NCBI RefSeq assembly: GCF_018736065.1
Contig: NZ_CP076129.1
Location: forward strand, 124,001 to 188,000
Source: Flammeovirga kamogawensis
GTDB taxonomy: Bacteria > Bacteroidota > Bacteroidia > Cytophagales > Flammeovirgaceae
DNA: 64,000 nucleotides
Direction: 5' to 3'
Made by a program: the position numbers and the translations under genes. The notes under the pieces were generated by a model. It saw nothing but the letters and a program-made list of their open reading frames with translations, searched no databases and was not told where the DNA came from. Positions 45,726 through 54,338 of this stretch are shown piece after piece. Each line of letters starts with the position of its first letter. The stretch's first letter is position 1.

Positions 45726-46175
45726 TGTATAATCTAGGCGAGTGCATCTGCATAATGCACGTAGGTACTAAATTTTTATTATTCAAGCACGGGTGATTCA
45801 CCCGCAGAGAACATTGGTTATTTTGTACCTCTATATTTGCAGTCGTGCGATTCGCACGGTTTAGTAAAATTATAAATTGAAACAGGAGTGAAGTCAAATC
45901 AGTGTGAAGAATTAAATTAAGAGAAAGGAAATTTTTCAACACAGAATTAGTCAAAAGGCAATTCACTTTTCAAATAAGTTATTTTTCAAAAATGGTTTTG
46001 TTTTTCAACGTCCATCATAATTTTAGAGTTTTCTCAATTAATGATGTTCACGTTAGGTAAAACTTTTAAGTATCTGTACTTTCAGTATTCAATTTAAAAT
46101 TAAAAAATACACAGCATAACAATAACTAAATTAGCATATCGGTCGACGCGCCCTCTACGCAATTTAGTCAACCCG
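45720..46175 (+). repeat. Cassette 29: gene-less repeat cassette (copy 10)
   Basis: 456 bp, TATGC subtype. Nearly the same sequence as copy 6 (42169), far away in the array. Promoter-like block at 46053-46084 with TTAG at -33. Confidence 0.85.
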
Positions 46176-46181
46176 TTATGC
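46114..46181 (+). other. attC site 29
   Basis: 68 bp. Opens GCATAAC, closes GTTATGC. Arms ACTAAA/TTTAGT, apex GGTCG-ACG-CGCCC. Confidence 0.92.
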
Positions 46182-46218
46182 TCAATAAGTCTTAATCCTT
46201 AAAGCAAAAATTATCAAG

Positions 46219-46797
46219 ATGAAACTATTAAGATTAAAGGATGGTAATCAATCAGAAGTAATTTTTTCTTCAAAAAATGAAAATGGTGCTTTAGAATCAA
46301 TCGACTTTAGTTGGAATACTTATGACTTTGATGATAATCCCTACTCACGTCTAATCGAATTTATAGATGATAATTCCAATACACCAAGTTCGTTTAAAAA
46401 TAAAAATGATTTAAATGATTACTGGCTAAAGTTAAATAGACCTCAGAAAGTAATTTGGTTATTCGGAATATTACAAACCTATGTTTACTCTGTTAGCATT
46501 GATGAATTCATTTATGATTTCTATTATTTAATTCATGCGGTAACAGATATATTTGAAGAATTAAAATTAGAAAAAGAGCAAATTTCCTTTCATCAAAGAT
46601 TATTATGTTTTATGTGCGATGAAGTTAATCAACAATTTATTCAGGAAAACATAAAAGTAATTAGACCTGAAATATTAGAAAAACATGAAGATATTAAAAC
46701 AAAAAATCATGAATTTCTAGATGAGGATAATATGAAACAGATTCACCAAGTATTGTTTAATTATATTCTCACAAACAAAAAATATTTTTTCCAATAA
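46219..46797 (+). CDS. Cassette 30: cytosolic protein of unknown function
   Basis: A 192-residue soluble protein with an N-terminal sheet (MKLLRLKDGNQSEVIFSSK, LESIDFSWNTYDFDD) and then a helical body (YWLKLNRPQKVIWLFGILQTYVYS, FIYDFYYLIHAVTDIFEEL). The layout, acidic and helical, recalls immunity-like DUFs, but I recognise no family. Starts 43 bp into the cassette, downstream of two repeat cassettes. Confidence 0.65.
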   Translation: MKLLRLKDGNQSEVIFSSKNENGALESIDFSWNTYDFDDNPYSRLIEFIDDNSNTPSSFKNKNDLNDYWLKLNRPQKVIWLFGILQTYVYSVSIDEFIYDFYYLIHAVTDIFEELKLEKEQISFHQRLLCFMCDEVNQQFIQENIKVIRPEILEKHEDIKTKNHEFLDEDNMKQIHQVLFNYILTNKKYFFQ

Positions 46798-46806
46798 AGA
46801 TAAAGA

Positions 46807-46878
46807 GCATAACATTAGCTAAAACTCCATCCACCGGTCGACACGCCCGCTGGTCGAAGTTTAGCCATTACGTTAGGC
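46807..46878 (+). other. attC site 30
   Basis: 72 bp. Opens GCATAAC, closes GTTAGGC. Arms GCTAAAACT/AGTTTAGC, apex GGTCG-ACA-CGCCC. Confidence 0.92.
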
Positions 46879-47330
46879 ATCATAATCAAGGCGAGTGCAT
46901 CTGCATAATTCACGTAGGTACTAAATTTTTATTATTCAAGCACGGGTGATTCACCCGTAGAGAGCATTAGTTATTTTGTACCTCTATATTTGCAGTCGTG
47001 CGATTCGCACGGTTTAATAAAATTATAAATTGAAACAGGAGTGAAGTCAAATCAGTGTGAAGTATTAAATTAGTAGAAAGGAAATTTTTCAACACAGAAT
47101 TAGTCAAAAGGCTATTTACTTTTCAATTAAGTACTGTTTAAAAAGATTGTTTTGTTTTTCAACGTTCATCAAAAATTTAGAGTTCTCTCAATTAATGATG
47201 TTCACGTTTGGTAAAACTTTTAAGTATCTGTACTTTCAGTTTATAATTAGAATTTAAAAAAATACGCTGCCTAACATCAACTAAATTAGCATATCGGTCG
47301 ACGCGCCCTCTACGCAATTTAGTCAACCCG
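46873..47330 (+). repeat. Cassette 31: gene-less repeat cassette (copy 11)
   Basis: 458 bp, AGGC subtype. First hairpin weakened here (ATGCAC changed to ATTCAC). Promoter-like block at 47207-47238. Confidence 0.85.
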
Positions 47331-47336
47331 TTATAG
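47269..47336 (+). other. attC site 31
   Basis: 68 bp. Opens GCCTAAC, closes GTTATAG. Arms ACTAAA/TTTAGT, apex GGTCG-ACG-CGCCC. Confidence 0.92.
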
Positions 47337-47347
47337 AAAATTAAAAT

Positions 47348-47932
47348 ATGAAATTTTTAATCTATACTATTACAATTATTTTCTTTCTGTCTTGTAGTAA
47401 GGATAAAAAGAATATAAAATCAGATTTCAAACCGAACCACAAACAACTTGAATCAACAGAAAAGAATATTACGGAATCTGTTGAAAAGCCATTTTTAACT
47501 ACGAAATGTAACTTTGAGACATATGTAGTTTATAAAGATTCCCTACCCCTGTTTGAAAATCCAGAAGGAAAAATTATTAAATATTTTAGGTTCGAAGATG
47601 ACCCTGAATATGATTTTGGGGGTGGCTTTTTATTTAAAGACTCAAAAAAAGGATGGTTACAAATTGGTAATGATAGATTTTATCCTGAATTAGAAAATTT
47701 TTGGATCAAATCTAAATTTATAGAAATTGGAACCACCAATTATGATAACTCAAAAATCGAACTTTATAGCGAACCAAATAAAAAATCTAATGTTTCTGGA
47801 TACATTTATGGCGAATCCTATTTGAATGTACTAAAGTGTGATTGTGATTGGGTATATGTAGAGAATGGAGAAAGTAAAGGTTGGCTCTCACGAGAAAAAA
47901 TCTGTACGAATCCAGTAACTACATGTAATTAA
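47348..47932 (+). CDS. Cassette 32: lipoprotein with SH3-like repeats
   Basis: A 194-residue lipoprotein (MKFLIYTITIIFFLSC, Cys16) with a lysine-rich linker and two SH3-like segments: TYVVYKDSLPLFENPEGK...KKGWLQIG, then IELYSEPNKKSNVSGYI...CDWVYVENGESKGWLSR. Bacterial SH3 domains usually bind peptidoglycan or other cell-wall polymers. Starts 17 bp from the boundary, behind a repeat cassette. Confidence 0.75.
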   Translation: MKFLIYTITIIFFLSCSKDKKNIKSDFKPNHKQLESTEKNITESVEKPFLTTKCNFETYVVYKDSLPLFENPEGKIIKYFRFEDDPEYDFGGGFLFKDSKKGWLQIGNDRFYPELENFWIKSKFIEIGTTNYDNSKIELYSEPNKKSNVSGYIYGESYLNVLKCDCDWVYVENGESKGWLSREKICTNPVTTCN

Positions 47933-47939
47933 AAAAATT

Positions 47940-48010
47940 CTATAACAATAGCTAAAACTCCAAGTCTCGGTCGACGCGACCTCGCTCGTAGTTTAGCATT
48001 TTCGTTAACC
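47940..48010 (+). other. attC site 32
   Basis: 71 bp. Opens CTATAAC, closes GTTAACC. Arms GCTAAAACTCC/GTAGTTTAGC, apex GGTCG-ACG-CGACC. Confidence 0.92.
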
Positions 48011-48054
48011 ACAATTATTATCCAGTAAGTAGCATATAGAAACAGTACAATATA

Positions 48055-48660
48055 ATGGAAGCAAAATATTCTCTTGAATGGCTAAAAATTAAAGAGGAAT
48101 CAAATACGTCAATAAAGTTTTTATTCTTTTGGGGTCATACAAAAAATCATAAAGAAGAAGTAGGAAACTTTTGTTTTAGTCAATGGTATGAAAGCTCTTT
48201 TACAATAAAAGGTATTACTTACTTGACTACCGAACATTGGATGATGGCAGAAAAAGCTAGATTATTTGGCGATGAAAAAGTGTATCAACAAATCATTAAT
48301 TGTCAAAAACCTGGAGAAGCAAAAGATTTAGGTAGAAAAGTGAAAAACTTTGATGAAGAGGTATGGAAAAAGTATCGTTATGAGATTGTAAAAATTGGCA
48401 ATATTTATAAATTTACTGAACATAAAAAAATGGGAGAATATCTTTTAAATACCCAATCAAGAGTATTGGTTGAAGCTAGTCCAGTAGATACAATTTGGGG
48501 TATTGGTTTAACAAAAGATAGTGACTCTTCCAGAAATGTCCACCTTTGGCGAGGCTTAAATTTATTAGGCTTTGCATTAATGGAAACAAGAGATTTTCTG
48601 AAAGATAATGGATTTGAAATACCTTCATCTTTAGATTTAACATCTTCTCTTAATTATTAA
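48055..48660 (+). CDS. Cassette 33: NADAR-family protein (YbiA-like)
   Basis: A 201-residue protein of the NADAR/YbiA family: FFWGHTKNHKEEVGNFCFSQW, YLTTEHWMMAEKARLFGD, CQKPGEAKDLGRKVKNFDE, WKKYRYEIVKIGNIYKF, VLVEASPVDTIWGIGL and NVHLWRGLNLLGFALMETRDFL, all family landmarks. Members act on NAD- or ADP-ribose-linked compounds; some are riboflavin-pathway N-glycosidases and some remove ADP-ribose from nucleic acid as antitoxins. Which applies here is unknown. A second copy is at 50983. Confidence 0.88.
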   Translation: MEAKYSLEWLKIKEESNTSIKFLFFWGHTKNHKEEVGNFCFSQWYESSFTIKGITYLTTEHWMMAEKARLFGDEKVYQQIINCQKPGEAKDLGRKVKNFDEEVWKKYRYEIVKIGNIYKFTEHKKMGEYLLNTQSRVLVEASPVDTIWGIGLTKDSDSSRNVHLWRGLNLLGFALMETRDFLKDNGFEIPSSLDLTSSLNY

Positions 48661-48682
48661 AGTATTATTTCACTTTAACTGT

Positions 48683-48750
48683 GGTTAACATCAACTAAAT
48701 TAGCATATCGGCCGACACGTCCTCTACGCAATTTAGTCAACCCGTTAGAG
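48683..48750 (+). other. attC site 33
   Basis: 68 bp. Opens GGTTAAC, closes GTTAGAG. Arms ACTAAA/TTTAGT, apex GGCCG-ACA-CGTCC. Confidence 0.92.
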
Positions 48751-48763
48751 AGAATAAGATATC

Positions 48764-49390
48764 ATGAGAATTATACTTTCGTTGAGAAAAAGACTTCTAG
48801 TTTTTTCATTTAGTCTTCTAGTTTTTGGTATGACTACATTTATTTCAGGTATATTAATTTCAAATGATATACTAAAATTTGAAAGTCAATTGCCATTAAG
48901 TTTAGTTAATGGTATACTCGTTAATCAAAAAGGTAATATTTATGTTGGCTCTGAATTTTATGGGAAAATTCAATCTTTTGATAAAAATGGTAGGTATATC
49001 TGTAATTGGAATGTTAATTCTGGAGGAGGATTATTCAAAATGCAATTAATGGATAATCAAAATATTTTAGTGGTAACAGCTAGAGGGAATAAAAAATTAA
49101 TTTACGATGGAACTGGTAACCTTGTTTCAGAAGAAATAAAAGGGAACTACTATTATAATAATGTAGAAAGTAATAAAAAAATATACAAGGTTGGAGAAGA
49201 TGAGAAATATGAAGTTGTCGGAACTTTTTTTCCTAAAATTGTGAAATCTTCTAAAACAAAGTTTCAAATTATTGTAGCTCAAAGTTATCTATTAAATATT
49301 ATTCAAGCTCCTTTTCCTTCAGTTATCATTATTGCAATTGGAGTTATACTATCAATAGCTTTGGAATTTTTAATAGTAAAATCTCTCTAA
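48764..49390 (+). CDS. Cassette 34: membrane-anchored protein with NHL-like strands
   Basis: A 208-residue protein with an N-terminal membrane helix (about 12-33) and a C-terminal one (about 183-206, VIIIAIGVILSIALEFLIV). Between them lie strands resembling NHL or beta-propeller blades (GILVNQKGNIYVGSEFYGKIQSF, LMDNQNILVVTARGNKKLI), too few for a full propeller. The middle part is probably periplasmic. Its stop overlaps the opening bases of attC34. Confidence 0.65.
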   Translation: MRIILSLRKRLLVFSFSLLVFGMTTFISGILISNDILKFESQLPLSLVNGILVNQKGNIYVGSEFYGKIQSFDKNGRYICNWNVNSGGGLFKMQLMDNQNILVVTARGNKKLIYDGTGNLVSEEIKGNYYYNNVESNKKIYKVGEDEKYEVVGTFFPKIVKSSKTKFQIIVAQSYLLNIIQAPFPSVIIIAIGVILSIALEFLIVKSL

Positions 49391-49455
49391 CAATAGCTAA
49401 TCTCCATCCACCGGGTGACACACCCGCTGGTCGTAGTTTAGCAATTTCGTTATGC
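49385..49455 (+). other. attC site 34
   Basis: 71 bp. Opens CTCTAAC, closes GTTATGC. Arms GCTAA/TTTAGC, apex GGGTG-ACA-CACCC. Confidence 0.92.
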
Positions 49456-49905
49456 TGTATAATCTAGGCGAGTGCATGTGCATAATGCACGTAGGTACTA
49501 AATTTTTATTATTCAAGCACGGGTGATTCACCCGCAGAAAGTATTAGTTATTTTGTACCTCTATATATGCAGTCGTGCGATTCGCACGGTTTAGTAAAAT
49601 TATAAACTGAAACAGGAGTGAAGTCAAATCAGTGTGAAGAATTAAATTAGGAGAAAGGAAATTTTTCAACACAGAATTAGTCAAAAGGCTATTTACTTTT
49701 CAAATAATTAAAGTTTAAAAAATAGTTTTGTTTTTCAACGTTCATCAAAAATTTAGAGTTCACTCAATTAATGATATTCACGTTTGGTAAAACTTTTAAG
49801 CATCTGTACTTTCAGTATTCGATTTAAAATTAAAAAATACACAGCATAACAATAACTAAATTAGCATATCGGTCGACGCGCCCTCTACGCAATTTAGTCA
49901 ACCCG
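49450..49905 (+). repeat. Cassette 35: gene-less repeat cassette (copy 12)
   Basis: 456 bp, TATGC subtype. Hairpins present. Promoter-like block at 49783-49814. Confidence 0.85.
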
Positions 49906-49911
49906 TTGTAT
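49844..49911 (+). other. attC site 35
   Basis: 68 bp. Opens GCATAAC, closes GTTGTAT. Arms ACTAAA/TTTAGT, apex GGTCG-ACG-CGCCC. Confidence 0.92.
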
Positions 49912-49935
49912 GCAATTAAAACTAGATAACCAATT

Positions 49936-50859
49936 ATGAAAAAAATATCAAAATTTATTGAAGGGATTGAGTTTGATATGATTGAAAGTTATAGAATTAA
50001 TAGAGGTGTAAATATTAAATGCCTTTTAAAAGATAATTCCTATACTATTATAGGCCAATATGATGAGGAATTACCTAATAGTATTCAAGATCAAGAAAAC
50101 AAACTAAATAAGTCAGCTGAATTTGTAGTTTCAATTTCAGATAAGAATACCTTAGATAAATTCCAAAGTATCTTCATTTCAAAGACGAATTCTGAAATAT
50201 ACTTTAGTCATGACTCTCCATTATTTAAAGATGCTATTTTGTTCTATAAAGAAGGAAAGGTCATAGATGGACTTAATATATCTTTTAAGCAGAATATTTT
50301 CCAAAACTTGAAAGGAGAGAGGTTGGTGTTTACAAAGTATGAATATGAAGAATTGAAAGCTTATTTTTACTCAAAGTTAAATCACTCTTTATTAGGATGG
50401 GCTGACTATTTTGGAAACATTTCAGATAAATGGAGAGAACATCGATTCCCAAATTCTTACTATTACAATTATTCGTCAAAATCGTATGAAACGACACTAG
50501 CTAATCCAATTTTAAGTTTAAACACTAATTATGCACACGCAATAATCGAAACAGATGGTGGAGCCATTAGTCAAAACCAAATAAAAAGATTAGAATATAT
50601 CTCACATTTTCCTAAGAGGAAGAAAATATTTGATATGATATTTAACCTTTATAATCGAATGAAGGTTGATTACGATCTTCCTGATATAATTAGAGATGAA
50701 GATGAGATTTTACCAAATTTTGTGAGTCTAAACGTAATAAATATACCACTAGATGATTCAGATGATATTTTGTTAAGTTTTAAGAATTGGGACGAAGAAC
50801 ATGGATTACATATTTATATTAATGAGGTAGATCAAAAAATTGAATTTGCACCATATTAA
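49936..50859 (+). CDS. Cassette 36: cytosolic protein of unknown function
   Basis: A 307-residue soluble protein, one of the larger cassette products. Segments: FDMIESYRINRGVNIKCLL, a central LVFTKYEYEELKAYFYSKL, HAIIETDGGAISQNQIKRLEY, and a C-terminal sheet ending HGLHIYINEVDQKIEFAPY. No known catalytic motif and no signal. Follows a promoter-bearing repeat cassette. Family not recognised. Confidence 0.65.
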   Translation: MKKISKFIEGIEFDMIESYRINRGVNIKCLLKDNSYTIIGQYDEELPNSIQDQENKLNKSAEFVVSISDKNTLDKFQSIFISKTNSEIYFSHDSPLFKDAILFYKEGKVIDGLNISFKQNIFQNLKGERLVFTKYEYEELKAYFYSKLNHSLLGWADYFGNISDKWREHRFPNSYYYNYSSKSYETTLANPILSLNTNYAHAIIETDGGAISQNQIKRLEYISHFPKRKKIFDMIFNLYNRMKVDYDLPDIIRDEDEILPNFVSLNVINIPLDDSDDILLSFKNWDEEHGLHIYINEVDQKIEFAPY

Positions 50860-50867
50860 TAAAACGC

Positions 50868-50938
50868 ATACAACATTAGCTAATCTCCATCCATCGGGTG
50901 ACGCACCCGGTGGTCGTAGTTTAGCAAATTCGTTAACC
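50868..50938 (+). other. attC site 36
   Basis: 71 bp. Opens ATACAAC, closes GTTAACC. Arms GCTAA/TTTAGC, apex GGGTG-ACG-CACCC. Confidence 0.92.
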
Positions 50939-50982
50939 ACAATTATTATCCAGTAAGTAGCATATAGAAACAATACAATATA

Positions 50983-51588
50983 ATGGAAGCAAAATATTCT
51001 CTTGAATGGCTAAAAATTAAAGAGGAATCAAATACATCAATAAAGTTTTTATTCTTTTGGGGTCATACAAAAAATCATAAAGAAGAAGTAGGAAACTTTT
51101 GTTTTAGTCAATGGTATGAAAGCTCTTTTACAATAAAAGGTATTACTTACTTGATTACCGAACATTGGATGATGGCAGAAAAAGCTAGATTATTTGGCGA
51201 TGAAATAGTGTATCAACAAATCATTAATTGTCAAAAACCTGGAGAAGCAAAAGATCTAGGTAGACAAGTAAAAAACTTTGACGAAGAGGTATGGAAAAAG
51301 TATCGTTATGAGATTGTAAAAATTGGCAATATTTATAAATTTACTGAACATAAGAAAATGGGAGAATATCTTCTAAATACCCAATCAAGAGTATTGGTTG
51401 AAGCTAGTCCTGTAGATATAATTTGGGGTATTGGTTTAACAAAAGATAGTGATTCTTCCAGAAATGTCCACCTTTGGCGAGGCTTAAATTTATTAGGCTT
51501 TGCTTTAATGGAAACAAGAGATTTTCTGAAAGATAATGGATTTGAAATACCTTCATCTTTAGATTTAACATCTTCTCTTAATTATTAA
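50983..51588 (+). CDS. Cassette 37: NADAR-family protein, second copy
   Basis: A 201-residue protein differing from the one at 48055 at only a few positions (for example T/I at ITYLI, K/I at DEIV, K/Q at GRQVK, T/I at PVDI). Leader and attC are also shared, so the whole cassette was copied and has since diverged slightly; only three cassettes lie between. All family landmarks are kept, suggesting both copies stay functional. Confidence 0.87.
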   Translation: MEAKYSLEWLKIKEESNTSIKFLFFWGHTKNHKEEVGNFCFSQWYESSFTIKGITYLITEHWMMAEKARLFGDEIVYQQIINCQKPGEAKDLGRQVKNFDEEVWKKYRYEIVKIGNIYKFTEHKKMGEYLLNTQSRVLVEASPVDIIWGIGLTKDSDSSRNVHLWRGLNLLGFALMETRDFLKDNGFEIPSSLDLTSSLNY

Positions 51589-51610
51589 AGTATTATTTCA
51601 CTTTAACTGT

Positions 51611-51678
51611 GGTTAACATCAACTAAATTAGCATATCGGCCGAGACGTCCTCTACGCAATTTAGTCAACCCGTTGTAA
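51611..51678 (+). other. attC site 37
   Basis: 68 bp. Opens GGTTAAC, closes GTTGTAA. Same as attC33 but with GGCCG-AGA-CGTCC at the apex. Confidence 0.92.
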
Positions 51679-51702
51679 AGCATAAACCATTTTATTTAGA
51701 TC

Positions 51703-52095
51703 ATGAAATTAATCTTAGTTATTCTATTTACTTTAATATCAGTTTCGTCATTTGCACAAAAAACACTTGACATAGAAAAATATAAAAATTGCGAATTATT
51801 TGCTGATAAAGGTGATTTTGATAATTCTGAAAGACTAGAGCAAGTAAAAGAATTAGAAGGAGAACTGATTACTGTGTACCTGCTCAAAAGAGGCAAAAAG
51901 AATATTATTAAAAGTACTTTTACGGGTAAAATTGATTATACAACTATAAATAAAAAAGAAAAAGATAATGAAGAGCCAAGTGTAGAAGTTATTGTTATTG
52001 CAAAAGAAACTGAGGAAGGTAAGATGAAGGCTATATTTCCACATACAAATATGAAATACTATAGACTTTATAAGGCAAATTGCTTGAACAATTAA
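51703..52095 (+). CDS. Cassette 38: small secreted protein
   Basis: A 130-residue protein with the signal peptide MKLILVILFTLISVSSFAQ. The mature part is lysine-rich, with a helix (SERLEQVKELEGELITVYLL) and strands (SVEVIVIAKETEEGKMKAIF, NMKYYRLYKANCL). No family recognised. Starts 30 bp into the cassette. Confidence 0.65.
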   Translation: MKLILVILFTLISVSSFAQKTLDIEKYKNCELFADKGDFDNSERLEQVKELEGELITVYLLKRGKKNIIKSTFTGKIDYTTINKKEKDNEEPSVEVIVIAKETEEGKMKAIFPHTNMKYYRLYKANCLNN

Positions 52096-52104
52096 ATAAA
52101 CGCT

Positions 52105-52173
52105 TTACAACATCAACTAAACTCCAATCACGGTTGACGCAACCGCTCACGTAGTTTAGTCATCACGTTGGCA
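52105..52173 (+). other. attC site 38
   Basis: 69 bp. Opens TTACAAC, closes GTTGGCA. Arms ACTAAAC/GTTTAGT, apex GGTTG-ACG-CAACC. Confidence 0.92.
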
Positions 52174-52247
52174 TGTATTTGCCAGTAGTATCTTAAACTT
52201 AAAGAATAACTTACAAATAAGTCTAATTAAACTATACTAAAAACTCT

Positions 52248-53048
52248 ATGAAATATATAAAGATAATTTTAGGGCTATTATTATTTATATCCGCTTCTAC
52301 TGAATATGTTGAGGCTAGCTTACAATTAGGAAATTTTTTTTCTGGAGGAGTAATTATTGGAATCTCTGTATTACTATGTATTTCAGTGTGGTTGTTTAAA
52401 AGCGGATTAAAGAAAAATGAGGTAAAATTTTTATCGCTGAAATTCTTAAAATACTATATATCAGCTTATTTAGTTTTTATACCTATTACAATAGTTAATT
52501 TATATCTTAAGACATTACCACCTATGGTAATAGAAGGAGAAGATTTATTACAATCACAAATAGATTCAACCTCAAATGAAGATTTAAGTTATTTAGTTTA
52601 TGACAACTTGTTAAGTAACCTTCCAAATGATTATCGTGGAGAATATGAAATAGTCTCAAATTGGAATGAACCAAGAAAAGCTATTTATCTTATTAATTTA
52701 TTGGAATCAGAAGTAAATAATGGAGGGTTTAATCAATTTTATTATAATTCAAGTGGTCAGTTTTATAAATTAATGCCAGACGCCTTTCAAACAATTAATG
52801 CTCTAGAACTTGCTAAATTAACTGAGCAAGCAAATCAGATTTATGAATCAAATTATAAGGAAGTTACTGAACATCAGGGTGGTACTTTAGAAGGTTTTAG
52901 TAAATCATATAAAGATAATCCTTTAGAGACATTCGATTCACAATTTTATGAGTTAGTGGAAAAAGAGAGATTATCAGAATTAAAGGCTCAGTTTATCAGA
53001 AAAAATTCAATAGATTTTATAACTAAAACACATGCCAACAAAAGCTAA
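52248..53048 (+). CDS. Cassette 39: membrane-anchored DMP19/DUF4375-like protein
   Basis: A 266-residue protein: membrane helices at about 4-20, 30-50 and 65-87, then a soluble domain with the DMP19/DUF4375 signature (YLINLLESEVNNGGFNQFYYNSSG, LMPDAFQTINALELAKL, QANQIYE). DMP19 of Neisseria is a dimeric DNA-mimic protein that interferes with a repressor; here it is fused to membrane helices, so the role may differ. The end of the gene lies inside attC39. Confidence 0.78.
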   Translation: MKYIKIILGLLLFISASTEYVEASLQLGNFFSGGVIIGISVLLCISVWLFKSGLKKNEVKFLSLKFLKYYISAYLVFIPITIVNLYLKTLPPMVIEGEDLLQSQIDSTSNEDLSYLVYDNLLSNLPNDYRGEYEIVSNWNEPRKAIYLINLLESEVNNGGFNQFYYNSSGQFYKLMPDAFQTINALELAKLTEQANQIYESNYKEVTEHQGGTLEGFSKSYKDNPLETFDSQFYELVEKERLSELKAQFIRKNSIDFITKTHANKS

Positions 53049-53103
53049 AACTCCAAGTCTCGGGTGACGCACCCTCGCTCGTAGTTTAGCAAATTCGTTG
53101 TAG
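53033..53103 (+). other. attC site 39
   Basis: 71 bp. Opens TGCCAAC, closes GTTGTAG. Arms GCTAAAACTCC/GTAGTTTAGC, apex GGGTG-ACG-CACCC. Confidence 0.92.
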
Positions 53104-53115
53104 GTAATTAGAGAA

Positions 53116-53358
53116 ATGCAGAAATTCAATTTAATATTTTTACAATCAGGTAAAACTTTAATTAGTCAAAAACAATATTCTGATTGGAAAGAAATTCAAG
53201 ACGATTTTCAAGGTTATATTGCAAGTGTAGGTTTTAATTCAATTGATGAAATTAAAGAGTACATTCAGTTTGATTACAAATTAACAGAAGAAAAAGCAAT
53301 TAAGGAATCGAATAAAATATTTAAATCTAATACAGATTTTGTAGAAGTTGAACTATGA
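53116..53358 (+). CDS. Cassette 40, gene 1: third copy of the 80-residue protein
   Basis: Protein identical to those at 27170 and 35494, with the same 18-bp leader and the coupled second gene. The preceding cassette differs from those before the other two copies, so this is an independent insertion or shuffling of the same cassette. Confidence 0.75.
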   Translation: MQKFNLIFLQSGKTLISQKQYSDWKEIQDDFQGYIASVGFNSIDEIKEYIQFDYKLTEEKAIKESNKIFKSNTDFVEVEL

Positions 53359-53798
53359 TTAATGTGATCGAAAATATATTCACAACGTTTCACGATGGAG
53401 GAATAACAGGCTGGGAAGGAGATTTAAAACAACTGACATTAAAAATAGAATGTCAATATCTTGGAAAAGAATTTCAAGAAGGTTTTAAATTTTTTTATCT
53501 GCTTATATACAATATTGAACTAGAACCATGGATGAATCCGATCACACTCAAAAAAATCAATTGGACTGAATTAAAAGACATTTTTAAAGCAGAATTAGAA
53601 ATTGGATATGCAGAAACTTTAAATGGTATTGTAAAAGTAAGCTGTAATCAACACAATACTAATTATGACTATTGTGGAGGAAACTTGCTAATAAAAGCTG
53701 AAAAAATAGAAATTAAAAATCATTTAAAACAAAAAATCACACCAACTGACTTGTTTAAAGCTAGTGAAAATTACTGGAATAAGTTTAGTAATAATTAA
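53355..53798 (+). CDS. Cassette 40, gene 2: third copy, 147 residues
   Basis: Like the 150-residue proteins at 27409 and 35733 but with a 9-bp in-frame deletion that removes three residues from NIEHIELEPW (now NIELEPW), plus substitutions N to K near residue 45 and K to T near the end. The in-frame nature of the deletion suggests that function is kept. Confidence 0.7.
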   Translation: MINVIENIFTTFHDGGITGWEGDLKQLTLKIECQYLGKEFQEGFKFFYLLIYNIELEPWMNPITLKKINWTELKDIFKAELEIGYAETLNGIVKVSCNQHNTNYDYCGGNLLIKAEKIEIKNHLKQKITPTDLFKASENYWNKFSNN

Positions 53799-53802
53799 CT
53801 AC

Positions 53803-53870
53803 CTACAACATCAACTAAATCTGCATATCGGCCGACACGTCCGCTTCGCAGTTTAGTCAACGCGTTATGC
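53803..53870 (+). other. attC site 40
   Basis: 68 bp, same as attC2 and attC14 except for the closing core GTTATGC. Confidence 0.92.
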
Positions 53871-54320
53871 TGTATAATCTAGGCGAGTGCATCTGCATAA
53901 TGCACGTTGGCACTAAATTTTTATTATTCAAGCACGGGTGATTCACCAGCAGAAAGTATTAGTTATTTTGTACCTCTATATATGCAGTCGTGCGATTCGC
54001 ACGGTTTAGTAAAATTATAAACTGAAACAGGAGTGAAGTCAAATCAGTGTGAAGAATTAAATTAGGAGAAAGGAAATTTTTCAACACAGAATTAGTCATA
54101 AGGCAATTCACTTTTCAAATAAGTTATTTTTCAAAAATGGTTTTGTTTTTCAACGTTCATCATAAATTTGGAGTTCTCTCAATTAATGATGTTCACGTTT
54201 GGTAAAACTTTTAAGTATCTGTACTTTCAGTATTCAATTTAAAATTAAAAAATACACAGCATAACAATAACTAAATTAGCATATCGGTCGACGCGCCCTC
54301 TACGCAATTTAGTCAATCCG
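53865..54320 (+). repeat. Cassette 41: gene-less repeat cassette (copy 13)
   Basis: 456 bp, TATGC subtype. Middle hairpin weakened (TTCACCAGC). Promoter-like block at 54198-54229, directed at the TPR cassette. Confidence 0.85.
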
Positions 54321-54326
54321 TTACCG
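54259..54326 (+). other. attC site 41
   Basis: 68 bp. Opens GCATAAC, closes GTTACCG. Arms ACTAAA/TTTAGT, apex GGTCG-ACG-CGCCC. Confidence 0.92.
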
Positions 54327-54338
54327 CTAATTTAAGAG

